From the NCBI RefSeq assembly GCF_018100805.1, contig NZ_JAGJEA010000008.1:62001-126000 (forward strand): DNA of 64,000 nucleotides, written 5' to 3'. Below, piece after piece: positions 25,889 to 34,713 of this stretch; position 1 is the first letter of the stretch, and each line of letters begins with the position of its first letter. The stretch comes from Aquimarina sp. MMG016. GTDB lineage: Bacteria; Bacteroidota; Bacteroidia; Flavobacteriales; Flavobacteriaceae. The notes under the pieces are model-generated. The model was not told the DNA's origin. It saw only the letters and a program-made list of their open reading frames with translations, and made no database searches. The translations under genes and the position numbers were made by a program.

Positions 25889-28408
25889 TTATTGAATTAT
25901 TAATTTTTGAGTTACGGTTTTTTCTCCTTCGGTTTCAATCTTCACGAGGTACATACCTGTTTTTAATGATAGTTGCTCAGCAGATAACGTATTGACTCCT
26001 GATTGCAACAAAATCTCCGAGGCCCTTTTTCCTAAAATTGTAAAGAAAGTAGCTTTAATATTTTCGGTGCTCTCACCTTTTACATATAACTCAAAATTAT
26101 TCTTTGCAGGGTTAGGTGTAATTGTTATTGCAGATAAAACACCTTCGTCTTCATCTCCTAATTTTGGAATTTCGGATAGCAGATTTACTGTCGATGCTGA
26201 TCTCCCACAAGAACCTTCGTAGACCTTCACATTAGAGAATGTAGAATTATTGCCGTTTCCGGCATCATTATCATTAATAAACACCAATCGATCCATATTT
26301 CCGGTATAGAAGTTACCTAAAGGAATAACATACGATTTTGTACCACTAGAATAATTATCATAGTTGGTCAAACCATAGTTTTGACTACCATGAACTTTAA
26401 AATATCTATTTGCGGTTAAGGTATTATCGTTTTCAAAACCTATACCATGGATTTCTCCCTGAGCGCTACTAGTAAAGTCAAAGGCAACAACAGTAGATGT
26501 TGTTACATTATAATTAAGAGCGATCGATTTCCAGGTATTATTTTGTAATGATAATTCTGACCCATCACTGTTGACTGAATAATTACCGGCATTATCCTGA
26601 TTAGAAAAAGAAGAAACTGTATAATCATTAAAATTTAATGACACACACGGATCAGGGTCCGGATCGGTTGTAGACTCTCCTATCATCAAGTCATCGATAG
26701 CAATATCTCCTTGCCAACCATTACCTGTTACAACTCTAAATCTAAATTGCACACGCTCTCCTATATAAGAAGTAATATCAATATTAGCAGTATTCCAATC
26801 GCTTCCTTGTGATCTTGTTTTTTCAAAAATTGTTACCCAACTTATTCCACCATCAGCTTTGGCATCTACAAAAAGACTACCCACGGCATCTCCCTGCATA
26901 TGATACTTAAAACCTAAATTAGCTGTAGACAAACTATTAAGATCAAAACAAGGCGAAGTTAATATTGCTCTTTTATTAGGATATCCTGTTCCATTACCGG
27001 AAGCCTCTACATAAAGATATGAAGAACCTTCTGCTGCAATTCCTGGCCCTGTTCCATTAGAGGGTGTCCCATTAGCATCGATTGTCCAATTTGTATCATC
27101 TTGTGTAGATTGAGTCCAGCTACCAATAGAGCCTTCAAAACCTAATTTATAAGGAAAATTACTTATCGTATCTATACAAAAATCTCCACCAGGACCACCT
27201 GTAACTCCATTAGAAATTTCAATTAAATACTCCAAAGCCAACTTTGCAAATTTTGCAGCATGCGTAGCATTTGGTGTCGGAGATCTATCAAAAGTATCTC
27301 TAGTCGTATGGATATTGGGGTTACTTTGATTAAAAGTCGCTTCAAAAGGAAAAGTTACATCATACCCCTGCTGTGCCCAACTATAGTGATCAGAACAACC
27401 ATAGTTACACTGAGAAGTTCCATAAGTAATTCTATGTGTACCCGATGCATTATAATAATTCATCAATTCGATTAAGAAATCATTTAAGGTATCATCATTA
27501 TAAGAATCAGTAGATATATACACATCATTGGTTGATCCTTTATAATTCGTCATATCCAGTTGCATATAACTCACCACGTTTACATTACGTCTTTTATAGT
27601 CTTCTGCTATCTCTTTAGAACCTCTGAGTCCTACCTCTTCTGCTGCAAATGCCATAAACTCTACTGTTCTTTTAGGTTTAAAATTCATTTCGAACAGCAC
27701 TCTGGCAGCTTCAGTAATGGTAGAAATACCTGAAGCATTATCATCTGCTCCCGGTGCATTATTACTATTACCACCTCTTGCCGTAGAATCAATATGACCA
27801 CCGATAATTACGAATTCGTCTGGTTTTTCTGTCCCGGTAATGGTCATAACCACAGAAGGCATATCGGTACTGTTATGATTAACTATTCTTACGGACACAT
27901 CGCTACGTCCGTTAGACAGACCTTCCCATTTGGTTTTAAGATCCAAAACCGATTGTCTTGCACTATTAGTAGTATGATAACGAGAACCATAATCTTCTAA
28001 TTCCTGAATTTGTCTGGCGATATTTAAGTTATTTACCAAATCCAGGCTTTGTCTCACCAGTACATCCTGAGTAATAGAAAAAGTGGCTCTTTGCTTTTTT
28101 ACAGACCTCTTATTGATATTCTGTATTGAAGAAAGTGCATTCTTTTCAGAGCTCTCATAAATAAATCCGGGTCCATGAACCAATACTTTATGATGTAACT
28201 CATGTGCTGCATCTTTGGTAAGCATCACGGCACTGTAACCATTTTGAGAATCCAGAATTTTAATCTCCTTAGGGTGATCTTTTTTCAATCCTAATGCATC
28301 TTTTGTTTGCATAGTAGCATAAAACATACCGGATTGTTTTTGTGAATAGCCTATGATCGTGCATAGGCATAGAAAAGCCATTGAAATAATTAATTTTAAT
28401 TTTTTCAT
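25889..28408 (-). CDS. Secreted M28 aminopeptidase with type IX sorting domain
   Basis: 839 residues. Signal peptide (1-22), then the M28 catalytic domain with zinc ligands His205 (GGHIDS), Asp222 (GADDNASG), Glu257/Glu258 (AAEEVG), Asp285 (QLDM) and His367 (NIHTTRD), as in Vibrio leucine aminopeptidase. Residues ~415-590 form a MAM/jelly-roll-like domain (IAIDDLMIG), then a second beta domain, and the last ~80 residues are a T9SS type A sorting domain (ITPNPAKNNFELYV ... GMYLVKIETEGEKTVTQKLIIQ). The enzyme is therefore exported and released or surface-attached by the type IX system for protein use. Divergent from the GbsR-type gene. Confidence 0.94.
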   Translation of the reverse strand: MKKLKLIISMAFLCLCTIIGYSQKQSGMFYATMQTKDALGLKKDHPKEIKILDSQNGYSAVMLTKDAAHELHHKVLVHGPGFIYESSEKNALSSIQNINKRSVKKQRATFSITQDVLVRQSLDLVNNLNIARQIQELEDYGSRYHTTNSARQSVLDLKTKWEGLSNGRSDVSVRIVNHNSTDMPSVVMTITGTEKPDEFVIIGGHIDSTARGGNSNNAPGADDNASGISTITEAARVLFEMNFKPKRTVEFMAFAAEEVGLRGSKEIAEDYKRRNVNVVSYMQLDMTNYKGSTNDVYISTDSYNDDTLNDFLIELMNYYNASGTHRITYGTSQCNYGCSDHYSWAQQGYDVTFPFEATFNQSNPNIHTTRDTFDRSPTPNATHAAKFAKLALEYLIEISNGVTGGPGGDFCIDTISNFPYKLGFEGSIGSWTQSTQDDTNWTIDANGTPSNGTGPGIAAEGSSYLYVEASGNGTGYPNKRAILTSPCFDLNSLSTANLGFKYHMQGDAVGSLFVDAKADGGISWVTIFEKTRSQGSDWNTANIDITSYIGERVQFRFRVVTGNGWQGDIAIDDLMIGESTTDPDPDPCVSLNFNDYTVSSFSNQDNAGNYSVNSDGSELSLQNNTWKSIALNYNVTTSTVVAFDFTSSAQGEIHGIGFENDNTLTANRYFKVHGSQNYGLTNYDNYSSGTKSYVIPLGNFYTGNMDRLVFINDNDAGNGNNSTFSNVKVYEGSCGRSASTVNLLSEIPKLGDEDEGVLSAITITPNPAKNNFELYVKGESTENIKATFFTILGKRASEILLQSGVNTLSAEQLSLKTGMYLVKIETEGEKTVTQKLIIQ

Positions 28409-28541
28409 TATTATTTGAGTTTGTGTTAGATCTCAAACTACGGAAAATTAACATGTTAGAAAAACGGCAAAACCACAAAACATGAACTGCTTAAACGCTT
28501 CGTAAAACAAAAATCTAAAAATAATTAATTTTCAATATTTT

Positions 28542-28570
28542 TTGAAAGTTTGATATTTTTCATATATTTG
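28542..28570 (+). promoter_or_regulatory. Consensus Bacteroidota promoter for the GbsR gene
   Basis: TTG at 28542-28544, 18-base spacer, TATATTTG at 28563-28570, an exact TAnnTTTG. Transcription should start near 28577, 24 bases before the ATG. Confidence 0.65.
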
Positions 28571-28600
28571 TAACCAGAAACAAAATTATTAATCAGCATC

Positions 28601-29104
28601 ATGAATTACGAAGAAGCAAAAGAAAAGTTTATATCTACCTGGGGAGCTCTTGGAACGCTCTGGGGTATCAATAAAGCTATGGCACAGATTCATGCTTTAT
28701 TATGGATCTCTCCAGAACCACTTTCTATGGAGGATATTATGGAAGAATTACAAATCTCCAGAGGAAACACCAGTATGAACTTACGTCAATTAATGGATTG
28801 GGGCATCGTTTTTAAAGAAAATAAAATGGGAGAACGCAAGGAATATTTTGTTTCTGAAAAAGATGTACAGGAACTAGCAAGACAGATAGCAAAAGAAAGA
28901 AGTCGAAGAGAAATCAGACCTGTTATAAAAGTTCTAAAAGACGTATCTAGTATTGAAGATGACAATACGGCTAAGACAAAAGAGTTGATAAAACAAACCA
29001 AAGCATTACATGAGCTTGCCGATACCGCAGACACTATGATGAATAAAATGGTGAATCAAGAGCATAACTGGATTACTAAAACCTTACTAAAAATAGTGAA
29101 GTAA
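28601..29104 (+). CDS. GbsR/MarR-family transcription regulator
   Basis: 167 residues. Winged helix (INKAMAQIHALLWISPEPLSMEDIMEELQISRGNTSMNLRQLMDWGIVFK) typical of GbsR-like MarR proteins, followed by a long helical, charged C-terminal part. In flavobacteria such regulators often head gene sets for membrane lipid or carotenoid functions; here a membrane protein, a methyltransferase, and TIGR01777/SRPBCC proteins follow on the same strand. It has a clear promoter and a short terminator, so it may be transcribed alone. Confidence 0.88.
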   Translation: MNYEEAKEKFISTWGALGTLWGINKAMAQIHALLWISPEPLSMEDIMEELQISRGNTSMNLRQLMDWGIVFKENKMGERKEYFVSEKDVQELARQIAKERSRREIRPVIKVLKDVSSIEDDNTAKTKELIKQTKALHELADTADTMMNKMVNQEHNWITKTLLKIVK

Positions 29105-29128
29105 ACTAATCCGCACACAAGAAGAACC

Positions 29129-29152
29129 AAGGAGTTAGCTCCTTTTCTTTTT
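29129..29152 (+). terminator. Short terminator after the GbsR gene
   Basis: AAGGAG (29129-29134), loop TTAG, CTCCTT (29139-29144), then TTCTTTTTT. A 6-bp stem with a good T run; strength moderate. Confidence 0.6.
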
Positions 29153-29197
29153 TATAATATATTTCAAAAATTACTGAAACTTTAAAATAATAGAAAT

Positions 29198-29557
29198 ATG
29201 AAAACGATACACAACATAAACAAATGGAGTTTTATCATCACCCTTTTACTTTACTTAACGATTTATTTTGGATTGTTAGCTCAGATACTCTTAGGTAGTG
29301 TTCAAATCATACTTGTTTTGATCCTATTGTACTATTGGAAAGATTTTCAAACAAAACAAAAACAACATCTTGCAATTTATGTTGGTATTGTAATTTTTTA
29401 TGGACTATTATTCTTAACAAACGTTCTAAAATCCTACTTTCTGATTTTCTTCATCACTGTTGTCCCTATGTCAATTGCAGGTTACTTCGTATACATCACA
29501 TACCTCATTAGTATATCAGAAATCATAACGAATACCCTAGAAATCAAAAACATATAG
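29198..29557 (+). CDS. Small four-helix membrane protein, unknown
   Basis: 119 residues with about four hydrophobic segments (12-32, 33-47, 59-78, 82-107) and little outside the membrane. I recognise no family. It is 2 bp upstream of the methyltransferase gene, so it is first in a four-gene run (29198-31810). A role with the methyltransferase in the membrane is inference. Confidence 0.65.
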   Translation: MKTIHNINKWSFIITLLLYLTIYFGLLAQILLGSVQIILVLILLYYWKDFQTKQKQHLAIYVGIVIFYGLLFLTNVLKSYFLIFFITVVPMSIAGYFVYITYLISISEIITNTLEIKNI

Positions 29558-29559
29558 CT

Positions 29560-30441
29560 ATGAGTACACTATCACTATTACATAAACTAAAGCTAAAAAA
29601 ATCTACAACTAAAGAAAAAATCATCCAATTCTATGATGAGGCTACAGAAGATTATGAGTTTTGGAGCAAGGATTTGAATATGCATTTTGGGTATTACATT
29701 CCTTTTAAAACTAATCTTTTTAAGAGAGATTCTATGCTTAATGAGATGAATCAACAGGTTTTTAATCGTTTAGATATGCCAAAAAGAAATTCATTAGTAG
29801 CTGACCTGGGTTGTGGGATGGGCGGAACCATAAAATACGGATTAAGAAAATATCCTTTAACCAATATTATTGGCGTTACACTATCCTCTTTTCAGGTTAG
29901 AGAGGGTAATAAAAGACTTCAAGACATCAACGGATTGATTCTGGAAGAAAACTACAATCATACTTCTTTTCAGCCCAATAGTGTTGATGGGGCGTATGCG
30001 ATGGAAAGTCTTTGTCATTCAGGACATAGTGAACAATCATTATGCGAGGCCCACCGAATTCTCAAGCCCGGTTCCAGACTGGTGATCACCGATGCTTTTC
30101 TTAAAAAAAATGCTGACGAATTATGTATCGGAAGTAATTATTGCTATGAACAATTATGTAAAGGATGGAGCTTAGAAGGATTAGGAAGTATAGAAGATGT
30201 AAAAACATCTTTAACACAGATCGGATTTAGAAAAGTAACTATCGAAGATATATCTTTTAGAGTTGCTCCTTCGGTATTACACGTCCCTTTTGCTATTACA
30301 GGATTTATCCTCAAAAAGCTCTTTAGAAAGGAAACGCTAAAAGCTCAAAGCTGGAAAAACCTTAAAGGATCATTATTCGCATTGCTTTCGGGTTTACACA
30401 TGCACAATTTTGGGTACTATATAATAACCGCTGAAAAATAA
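29560..30441 (+). CDS. Class I SAM-dependent methyltransferase
   Basis: 293 residues. Motif I VADLGCGMGGTIKYGL (about 80-95), motif post I IIGVTLSSFQVREGNKR, and the ESLCHSG...AHRILKPGSRLVITDAF segment place it with sterol / tocopherol / isoprenoid C-methyltransferases and cyclopropane-synthase-like enzymes. The start YDEATEDYEFWSKDLNMHFGYY is also typical of that group. The substrate may be a lipid or isoprenoid, in keeping with flanking membrane proteins. Tight spacing (2 bp on each side) makes it part of an operon with the two small membrane-protein genes. Confidence 0.85.
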   Translation: MSTLSLLHKLKLKKSTTKEKIIQFYDEATEDYEFWSKDLNMHFGYYIPFKTNLFKRDSMLNEMNQQVFNRLDMPKRNSLVADLGCGMGGTIKYGLRKYPLTNIIGVTLSSFQVREGNKRLQDINGLILEENYNHTSFQPNSVDGAYAMESLCHSGHSEQSLCEAHRILKPGSRLVITDAFLKKNADELCIGSNYCYEQLCKGWSLEGLGSIEDVKTSLTQIGFRKVTIEDISFRVAPSVLHVPFAITGFILKKLFRKETLKAQSWKNLKGSLFALLSGLHMHNFGYYIITAEK

Positions 30442-30443
30442 AA

Positions 30444-30884
30444 ATGAATACCGACTCACGAACATATAGGCTAGTTTATATTCTTATCGCTACGATCATA
30501 TCTAGTATTGTATTGTTTTATTTTGCCAAAGCAATACCAGAACTGATCCCTAATGATAATATGATCAAAGAAGTCTTTATGTGTTCTGGTCAAATCTTTT
30601 GGCAAGATACTATCCTAATGTTATGCATCAAGAAAAAGATGATCATATATCTATATCAAATGATTACAGTTTCTTTATTAGGGTCATTATTATTAATCCC
30701 ATTACTCATAATACACCAACAACTGGATATTAGTTTAAAGATAAGAATTGGAGGGTTTTTGGCGATAGTTCTTGGTATGATCATAGATCATTTCAGAAGA
30801 GTTAAAAAATTGACGCTTCCCTCCTACCTTACTATAACCTGGATATTGTATAGAGCCCTTTGGTTACCAATTTTATTATTTTAA
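30444..30884 (+). CDS. Polytopic membrane protein, unknown
   Basis: 146 residues, four predicted membrane segments (about 10-30, 45-62, 68-92, 98-115) with a positively charged loop (FRRVKKLT). No family recognised. Two bases after the methyltransferase and 11 bases before the TIGR01777 gene, so it belongs to the same operon. Role unknown. Confidence 0.65.
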   Translation: MNTDSRTYRLVYILIATIISSIVLFYFAKAIPELIPNDNMIKEVFMCSGQIFWQDTILMLCIKKKMIIYLYQMITVSLLGSLLLIPLLIIHQQLDISLKIRIGGFLAIVLGMIIDHFRRVKKLTLPSYLTITWILYRALWLPILLF

Positions 30885-30895
30885 TTTCACAAACT

Positions 30896-31810
30896 ATGAA
30901 AAAATTAATTATAGCAGCAGGAACCGGTTTTTTAGGAAATGTACTAATTGATCACTTCAAAGATAAAGTCGAAACCATAGTCATTTTAACCCGCGGAAAA
31001 CATACTTCTAAAGAAAATGTACGATATGTCCATTGGGATGCTAAAACCCATGGAGATTGGAACAAAGAACTTGAGGGAGCAGATGTACTTATCAATATGA
31101 CTGGTAAATCTGTAGATTGTCGCTATCATCAAAAAAATAAAGATTTGATCTTATCCTCCAGGATAGCATCAACAGCTATTCTTGGCAAAGCCATTGAAGC
31201 ATGTCACTATCCTCCAAAAACCTGGCTTAATTCTTCTACTGCTACTATTTACAGGCATTCTTTAGATAAAGAAATGAATGAAGATACGGGTGAGATCGGT
31301 AGCGGATTTTCAGTAAATGTGGCTACTGCCTGGGAAAAAGAATTCTTTAGCCACTCTACGCCAAATACTAGAAAAGTAGCGTTGCGTACCTCTATAGTGC
31401 TGGGCAAAAAAGGTGGCGCTTTACAACCTATCCTCAATCTGGTAAAAATTGGTTTTGATGGTAGACAAGGATCCGGAAATCAAAAATTCAGTTGGATCCA
31501 CGAAAAAGACTTTGCCAGAAGTTTGGAATATCTCATACACACAACAAACTTAGATGGGCCCATCAATATTGTAGCGCCAAAACCTACAACCAATACTATA
31601 TTAATGAAAACATTACAAAAAATAGTTCGTGTTCCTTTCGGAATCCCACTCCCCAAACCTCTCTTAGAGCTTGGTGCCCTCATTATCAAAACGGAGACCG
31701 AACTGATACTCAAAAGTAGAAATGTAGTCCCAAAGAAACTACAAGATCACGGTTTTCAATTCAGCTATCCTAATCTGAACACAGCACTAGAACACTTGAT
31801 TTCTAAGTAA
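30896..31810 (+). CDS. TIGR01777 NAD(P)-binding epimerase-like protein
   Basis: 304 residues from ATG 30896 (an in-frame GTG/ATG further up is inside the preceding gene). Rossmann motif AAGTGFLG at the N-terminus, DVLINMTGKSVDCRYHQKNK, SSTATIYRHS and AWEKEF are the landmarks of the TIGR01777 SDR group (YfcH, and the C-terminal half of cell-division-inhibitor-like proteins). Reaction unknown. In flavobacteria it often lies near SRPBCC and lipid or light-response genes, as here (SRPBCC at 32050). Confidence 0.88.
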   Translation: MKKLIIAAGTGFLGNVLIDHFKDKVETIVILTRGKHTSKENVRYVHWDAKTHGDWNKELEGADVLINMTGKSVDCRYHQKNKDLILSSRIASTAILGKAIEACHYPPKTWLNSSTATIYRHSLDKEMNEDTGEIGSGFSVNVATAWEKEFFSHSTPNTRKVALRTSIVLGKKGGALQPILNLVKIGFDGRQGSGNQKFSWIHEKDFARSLEYLIHTTNLDGPINIVAPKPTTNTILMKTLQKIVRVPFGIPLPKPLLELGALIIKTETELILKSRNVVPKKLQDHGFQFSYPNLNTALEHLISK

Positions 31811-31823
31811 AAGTTGTTTTAGA

Positions 31824-31976
31824 TTAAAAATCTATCCATCGCAATACTTGTGTAACAACTACAGCAATTGAACAAATTAACATGATACGTCTTGTTTTTA
31901 AATTAAATTTTTCTTTGGCTATCAAAGCGATAACCAAAACCACTAGAGCAATTGACAAAATGATATAAGATCCCAT
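31824..31976 (-). CDS. Short two-helix membrane protein
   Basis: 50 residues from ATG 31974-31976: an N-terminal membrane helix (IILSIALVVLVIALIA), a basic loop (KEKFNLKTRR) and a second helix (IMLICSIAVVVTQVL). A longer 71-residue frame to 32039 exists but the internal start gives a cleaner membrane protein. Convergent with the TIGR01777 gene and divergent from the SRPBCC gene. Small hydrophobic proteins of this sort are common in the phylum; function unknown. Confidence 0.55.
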   Translation of the reverse strand: MGSYIILSIALVVLVIALIAKEKFNLKTRRIMLICSIAVVVTQVLRWIDF

Positions 31977-32049
31977 ATAGTATACTTTATTAGTTAGTAT
32001 AATTAACCCAAAAAATGTTACCCGAAGAACATATAACAATTTCTAAGAT

Positions 32050-32505
32050 ATGTCCTTAATTCAACTCCGTACACTCATTAAAGCACCTATAGAAGAAGTC
32101 TTTGACTTATCCAGAAATATTGATTTTCATATCAATTCTGCCAAACAAACTAAAGAAAAAGCAATTGCAGGAAGAACCTCAGGGCTCATAGGACTTCATG
32201 AAACAGTAACCTGGAGAGGAAAACACTTCGGGATATACCTAACACATCAAAGCAAGATCACTGACTTTGAGTACCCAAATCGTTTTACCGATGAGATGGT
32301 CAAGGGTCATTTTAGAAGCTTTAAACATCAACATATCTTTAAAGACTCTGAAACAGGAACAGAGATGATAGATATACTTGAATATAAAACTCCTTATGGT
32401 TTTTGGGGATATTTTTTTGACACGATGATGTTAAAAAGGCACCTTACTCAATTTCTCCAAAATCGCAATTCCTTCATAAAATCATCTTTAGAAAACAAAA
32501 AATGA
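32050..32505 (+). CDS. SRPBCC (START-like) ligand-binding protein
   Basis: 151 residues. The start TLIKAPIEEVFDLSRNIDFHINS and the ETVTWRGKHFGIYLTHQSKIT central strand are typical of the SRPBCC group found beside TIGR01777 genes (cell-division-inhibitor-like). The fold has a deep hydrophobic pocket for lipids or isoprenoids. It stands 240 bp from TIGR01777 with a small opposed gene between. Ligand unknown. Confidence 0.85.
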   Translation: MSLIQLRTLIKAPIEEVFDLSRNIDFHINSAKQTKEKAIAGRTSGLIGLHETVTWRGKHFGIYLTHQSKITDFEYPNRFTDEMVKGHFRSFKHQHIFKDSETGTEMIDILEYKTPYGFWGYFFDTMMLKRHLTQFLQNRNSFIKSSLENKK

Positions 32506-32596
32506 AAATTTAAAAACAAATCAAGTAAGGTTTTAAGGAAAACCACTACTTATTATACATTAGTTAAAACGTATAGTAACATTCAACTTTTTATCC

Positions 32597-32604
32597 TATT
32601 TTTG
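32597..32604 (+). promoter_or_regulatory. Candidate -7 element of the ECF sigma gene
   Basis: TATTTTTG matches TAnnTTTG, with predicted transcript start near 32611. That excludes the in-frame TTG 32602 and GTG 32605 and supports ATG 32629. Confidence 0.45.
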
Positions 32605-32628
32605 GTGAGTACTACAATAGAAACCACT

Positions 32629-33183
32629 ATGTCAACAAACACCATAGACCCCAATACATGGATAGATAAATACAGTGATTACTTATTTAACTATACTATT
32701 GTTAGAGTTGATGATAAAGAAATTGCACAAGATCTAGTTCAGGAAACGTTCTTTGCGGGCCTTAAATCGATGAAAAACTTTAAAGGCGAAGCTAGTGAGC
32801 GTACCTGGCTTATTTCTATCCTAAAAAGAAAAATTATTGATCATTACCGAAAAATTAATAGTAATAAAGGTAAAGCAGAGGTCAGAATAAATTATTCCGG
32901 TGATTCAGAAACAGAAGGTGATTGGTTAGAAGAACGCGTAGCGGATCCGTTTGATGGCAATGCAGAAAGTGAAATAGAAAACACAGAACTTGGGCTGGCG
33001 ATACATAATTGTATGGGTAAATTACCAGAGAAACAAGCTCAAATTTTTAAGATGAAAACAATACAAGGGTTTGAAACAGAAGCTATTTGTAATGAATTTG
33101 ATATAACTGCGTCTAACCTATGGGTAATTATCCATAGAGCACGTACAGCAATGGCTGAGTGTTTAGAAAAAAATTGGTTTTAA
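32629..33183 (+). CDS. ECF-type sigma-70 factor
   Basis: 184 residues. Region 2 (WIDKYSDYLFNYTIVRVDDKEIAQDLVQETFFAGLKSMKNFKGEASERTWLISILKRKIIDHYRK, written in parts: YLFNYTIVRV, DLVQETFF, ERTWLISILKRKI) and region 4 helix-turn-helix (MGKLPEKQAQIFKMKT ... ITASNLWVIIHRARTAMAECL) are complete. It directs RNA polymerase to a dedicated regulon. The two small cysteine proteins that follow within 6 and 60 bp are the likely regulators of it, so the three genes form a sigma/anti-sigma unit. Confidence 0.9.
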   Translation: MSTNTIDPNTWIDKYSDYLFNYTIVRVDDKEIAQDLVQETFFAGLKSMKNFKGEASERTWLISILKRKIIDHYRKINSNKGKAEVRINYSGDSETEGDWLEERVADPFDGNAESEIENTELGLAIHNCMGKLPEKQAQIFKMKTIQGFETEAICNEFDITASNLWVIIHRARTAMAECLEKNWF

Positions 33184-33189
33184 GAAAAC

Positions 33190-33447
33190 ATGAGTAAAGG
33201 AAAAGGACTATTTGTAAGTTGTTCAGAAGCTAATCACTTCTGCGACAAAAATCAATATAAGGAAGCTACTTTTTGGGAAAAAGTAAGGCTTAATATACAC
33301 GTAATTTATTGTAGAGCGTGCAGAAAATATTCTGCCAATAACAATAAGCTTTCCAAATTAGTTAAAGACCCAAAAGTCGTGAGTATCAATCCTTCTGAAA
33401 AGAATGCGATGAAAGAACGACTAAAACAAAAAATGGCAGAGCAATAA
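33190..33447 (+). CDS. Small zinc-finger-like protein, putative anti-sigma factor
   Basis: 85 residues, 6 bp after the sigma gene. Cys11, His16 and Cys18 are followed by the H-x3-C-x2-C pattern (His37, Cys41, Cys44 in IHVIYCRACRKYS), the signature of zinc anti-sigma (ZAS) domains. No membrane segment, so a soluble ZAS protein is expected. Some databases may label such genes after a neighbouring glycine dehydrogenase, which is not supported. Role as the sigma antagonist is inferred from position and motif. Confidence 0.7.
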   Translation: MSKGKGLFVSCSEANHFCDKNQYKEATFWEKVRLNIHVIYCRACRKYSANNNKLSKLVKDPKVVSINPSEKNAMKERLKQKMAEQ

Positions 33448-33507
33448 ACAGAAAGTTCTGCATCATAATTACATAATCCCCAAATAATACGTTGTCAGAA
33501 ATTTGAA

Positions 33508-33762
33508 ATGAAAACTACTAATAAGTTACTAGTATCGTGCGAAGAAGCGAAACACATCTGTGATAAAAATCAGTATGGCGAAGCTTCGATTACAGAAATT
33601 ATAAAACTTAACATCAGATTGATGTACTGTAAGGTTACCCGAGCCTATTCTAAAAGAAATGTAAAACTTACCAAAACGATCAAGAAGTCTAATATCCAAA
33701 CCTTTAGCGTTTCTGAAAAACAAGCTATGAAAAATAGGTTGCAAGAGGAATTAGCCAAATAA
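33508..33762 (+). CDS. Paralogue of the zinc-finger-like protein with altered zinc site
   Basis: 84 residues, aligning without gaps to the gene at 33190 through residue ~50 (SCxEAxHxCDKNQYxEA ... LNIxxxYC). It keeps Cys11, His16, Cys18 and Cys41, but His37 is Arg and Cys44 is Thr, so the H-x3-C-x2-C motif is lost. It arose by tandem duplication and may no longer bind zinc in the same way, perhaps acting as a regulator of the first copy or as a second-signal anti-sigma. Overlaps the convergent UbiA-like gene by 12 bp. Confidence 0.65.
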   Translation: MKTTNKLLVSCEEAKHICDKNQYGEASITEIIKLNIRLMYCKVTRAYSKRNVKLTKTIKKSNIQTFSVSEKQAMKNRLQEELAK

Positions 33763-34578
33763 GTTTTGCATTAATATTACTATAAACAACCACATTATCG
33801 GTACGCTCTCTACCCAAAAAGAACAGTAGTATTCTGACTGTTTTTTTTCGGTTCCCCATAAGAAAAACAAACATATGGTGGTAATGGAAATTGTACTTAA
33901 AATTTCTACTGACGAAAGTTCTTGTTTGATTGCCGTAAGTAGCAAAAAAACAACTAATAAGATACTCCCAAAAACTTTGGTTCTGGTCACCCCAATTTTT
34001 TGAGGCAGGGTTTCTAAAGATATATCGTCGTGATGCATGTCTCTTATTTCAAACGGTAACATCAACACCACAATAAATATAAAGCGCTGGATAATTTCTA
34101 TTAAGAAATTAAAACTTAGATCTGCTTCTGCATATATCATGGGAACCAGTACTGTAGTTCCCGCCCAGACCAAAGCAATTACAAAAATCTTAACCCCAGC
34201 GACACTTCTTAAGTTCTTTTTATTCGGAAAAACAGGGATCGCATATAATACCGTAAGTGCAAGAAAAGGACTGACATACATTAGTGTTTTATAAGAGAGC
34301 TGATATCCAAAATATAATAAAAGTACTCCAGAAGCAATGGTCAGAAAACGAATACTTTTCATCGATCTGGTCAGCCTAATGTGATATAACTTCGCAACTT
34401 TTGAATATTTTACAAAATTATATCCTATGATGGAGCAGAAAAAACTAAACCATAATAGTGCATACCCCTCAGGAATCCCAAACTTAATAAACGTGATTTT
34501 CACCAATGCACATATGGCTAGAGCCACATGAATACTACTATTGATATAAAATCTAAAGATACTTTTTAAGGTTTTCAC
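33751..34578 (-). CDS. UbiA prenyltransferase-like membrane protein
   Basis: 275 residues with eight or so membrane segments. The second aspartate motif is visible (LPFEIRDMHHDDISLETLPQKIGV, with D-x2-x4-D spacing), while the first, normally N-D-x2-D, is replaced by GYNFVKYSKVAK, so catalysis is uncertain. UbiA enzymes attach isoprenoid tails to ring acceptors in the membrane. This subgroup is common in Flavobacteriia and has no known substrate. Convergent with the small zinc-like protein gene, divergent from gcvP. Confidence 0.72.
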   Translation of the reverse strand: MKTLKSIFRFYINSSIHVALAICALVKITFIKFGIPEGYALLWFSFFCSIIGYNFVKYSKVAKLYHIRLTRSMKSIRFLTIASGVLLLYFGYQLSYKTLMYVSPFLALTVLYAIPVFPNKKNLRSVAGVKIFVIALVWAGTTVLVPMIYAEADLSFNFLIEIIQRFIFIVVLMLPFEIRDMHHDDISLETLPQKIGVTRTKVFGSILLVVFLLLTAIKQELSSVEILSTISITTICLFFLWGTEKKQSEYYCSFWVESVPIMWLFIVILMQNLFG

Positions 34579-34677
34579 GTGTTAAATTTAGGGTTATCTG
34601 TTAATAACACCCGAAATTGGTTAAAAACTTGCTAGGTCTAGGTTAATTTATTGTGAAATTTTTAGGGATTTAATATG

Positions 34678-34685
34678 TATTTTTG
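34678..34685 (+). promoter_or_regulatory. Candidate -7 element of gcvP
   Basis: TATTTTTG, an exact TAnnTTTG match, 28 bases before ATG 34714. A TTG lies at 34651, farther than usual. Supports the downstream ATG as the gcvP start. Confidence 0.45.
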
Positions 34686-34713
34686 CGCTTTCAATTCTCA
34701 ACTCTTTTTTGCT

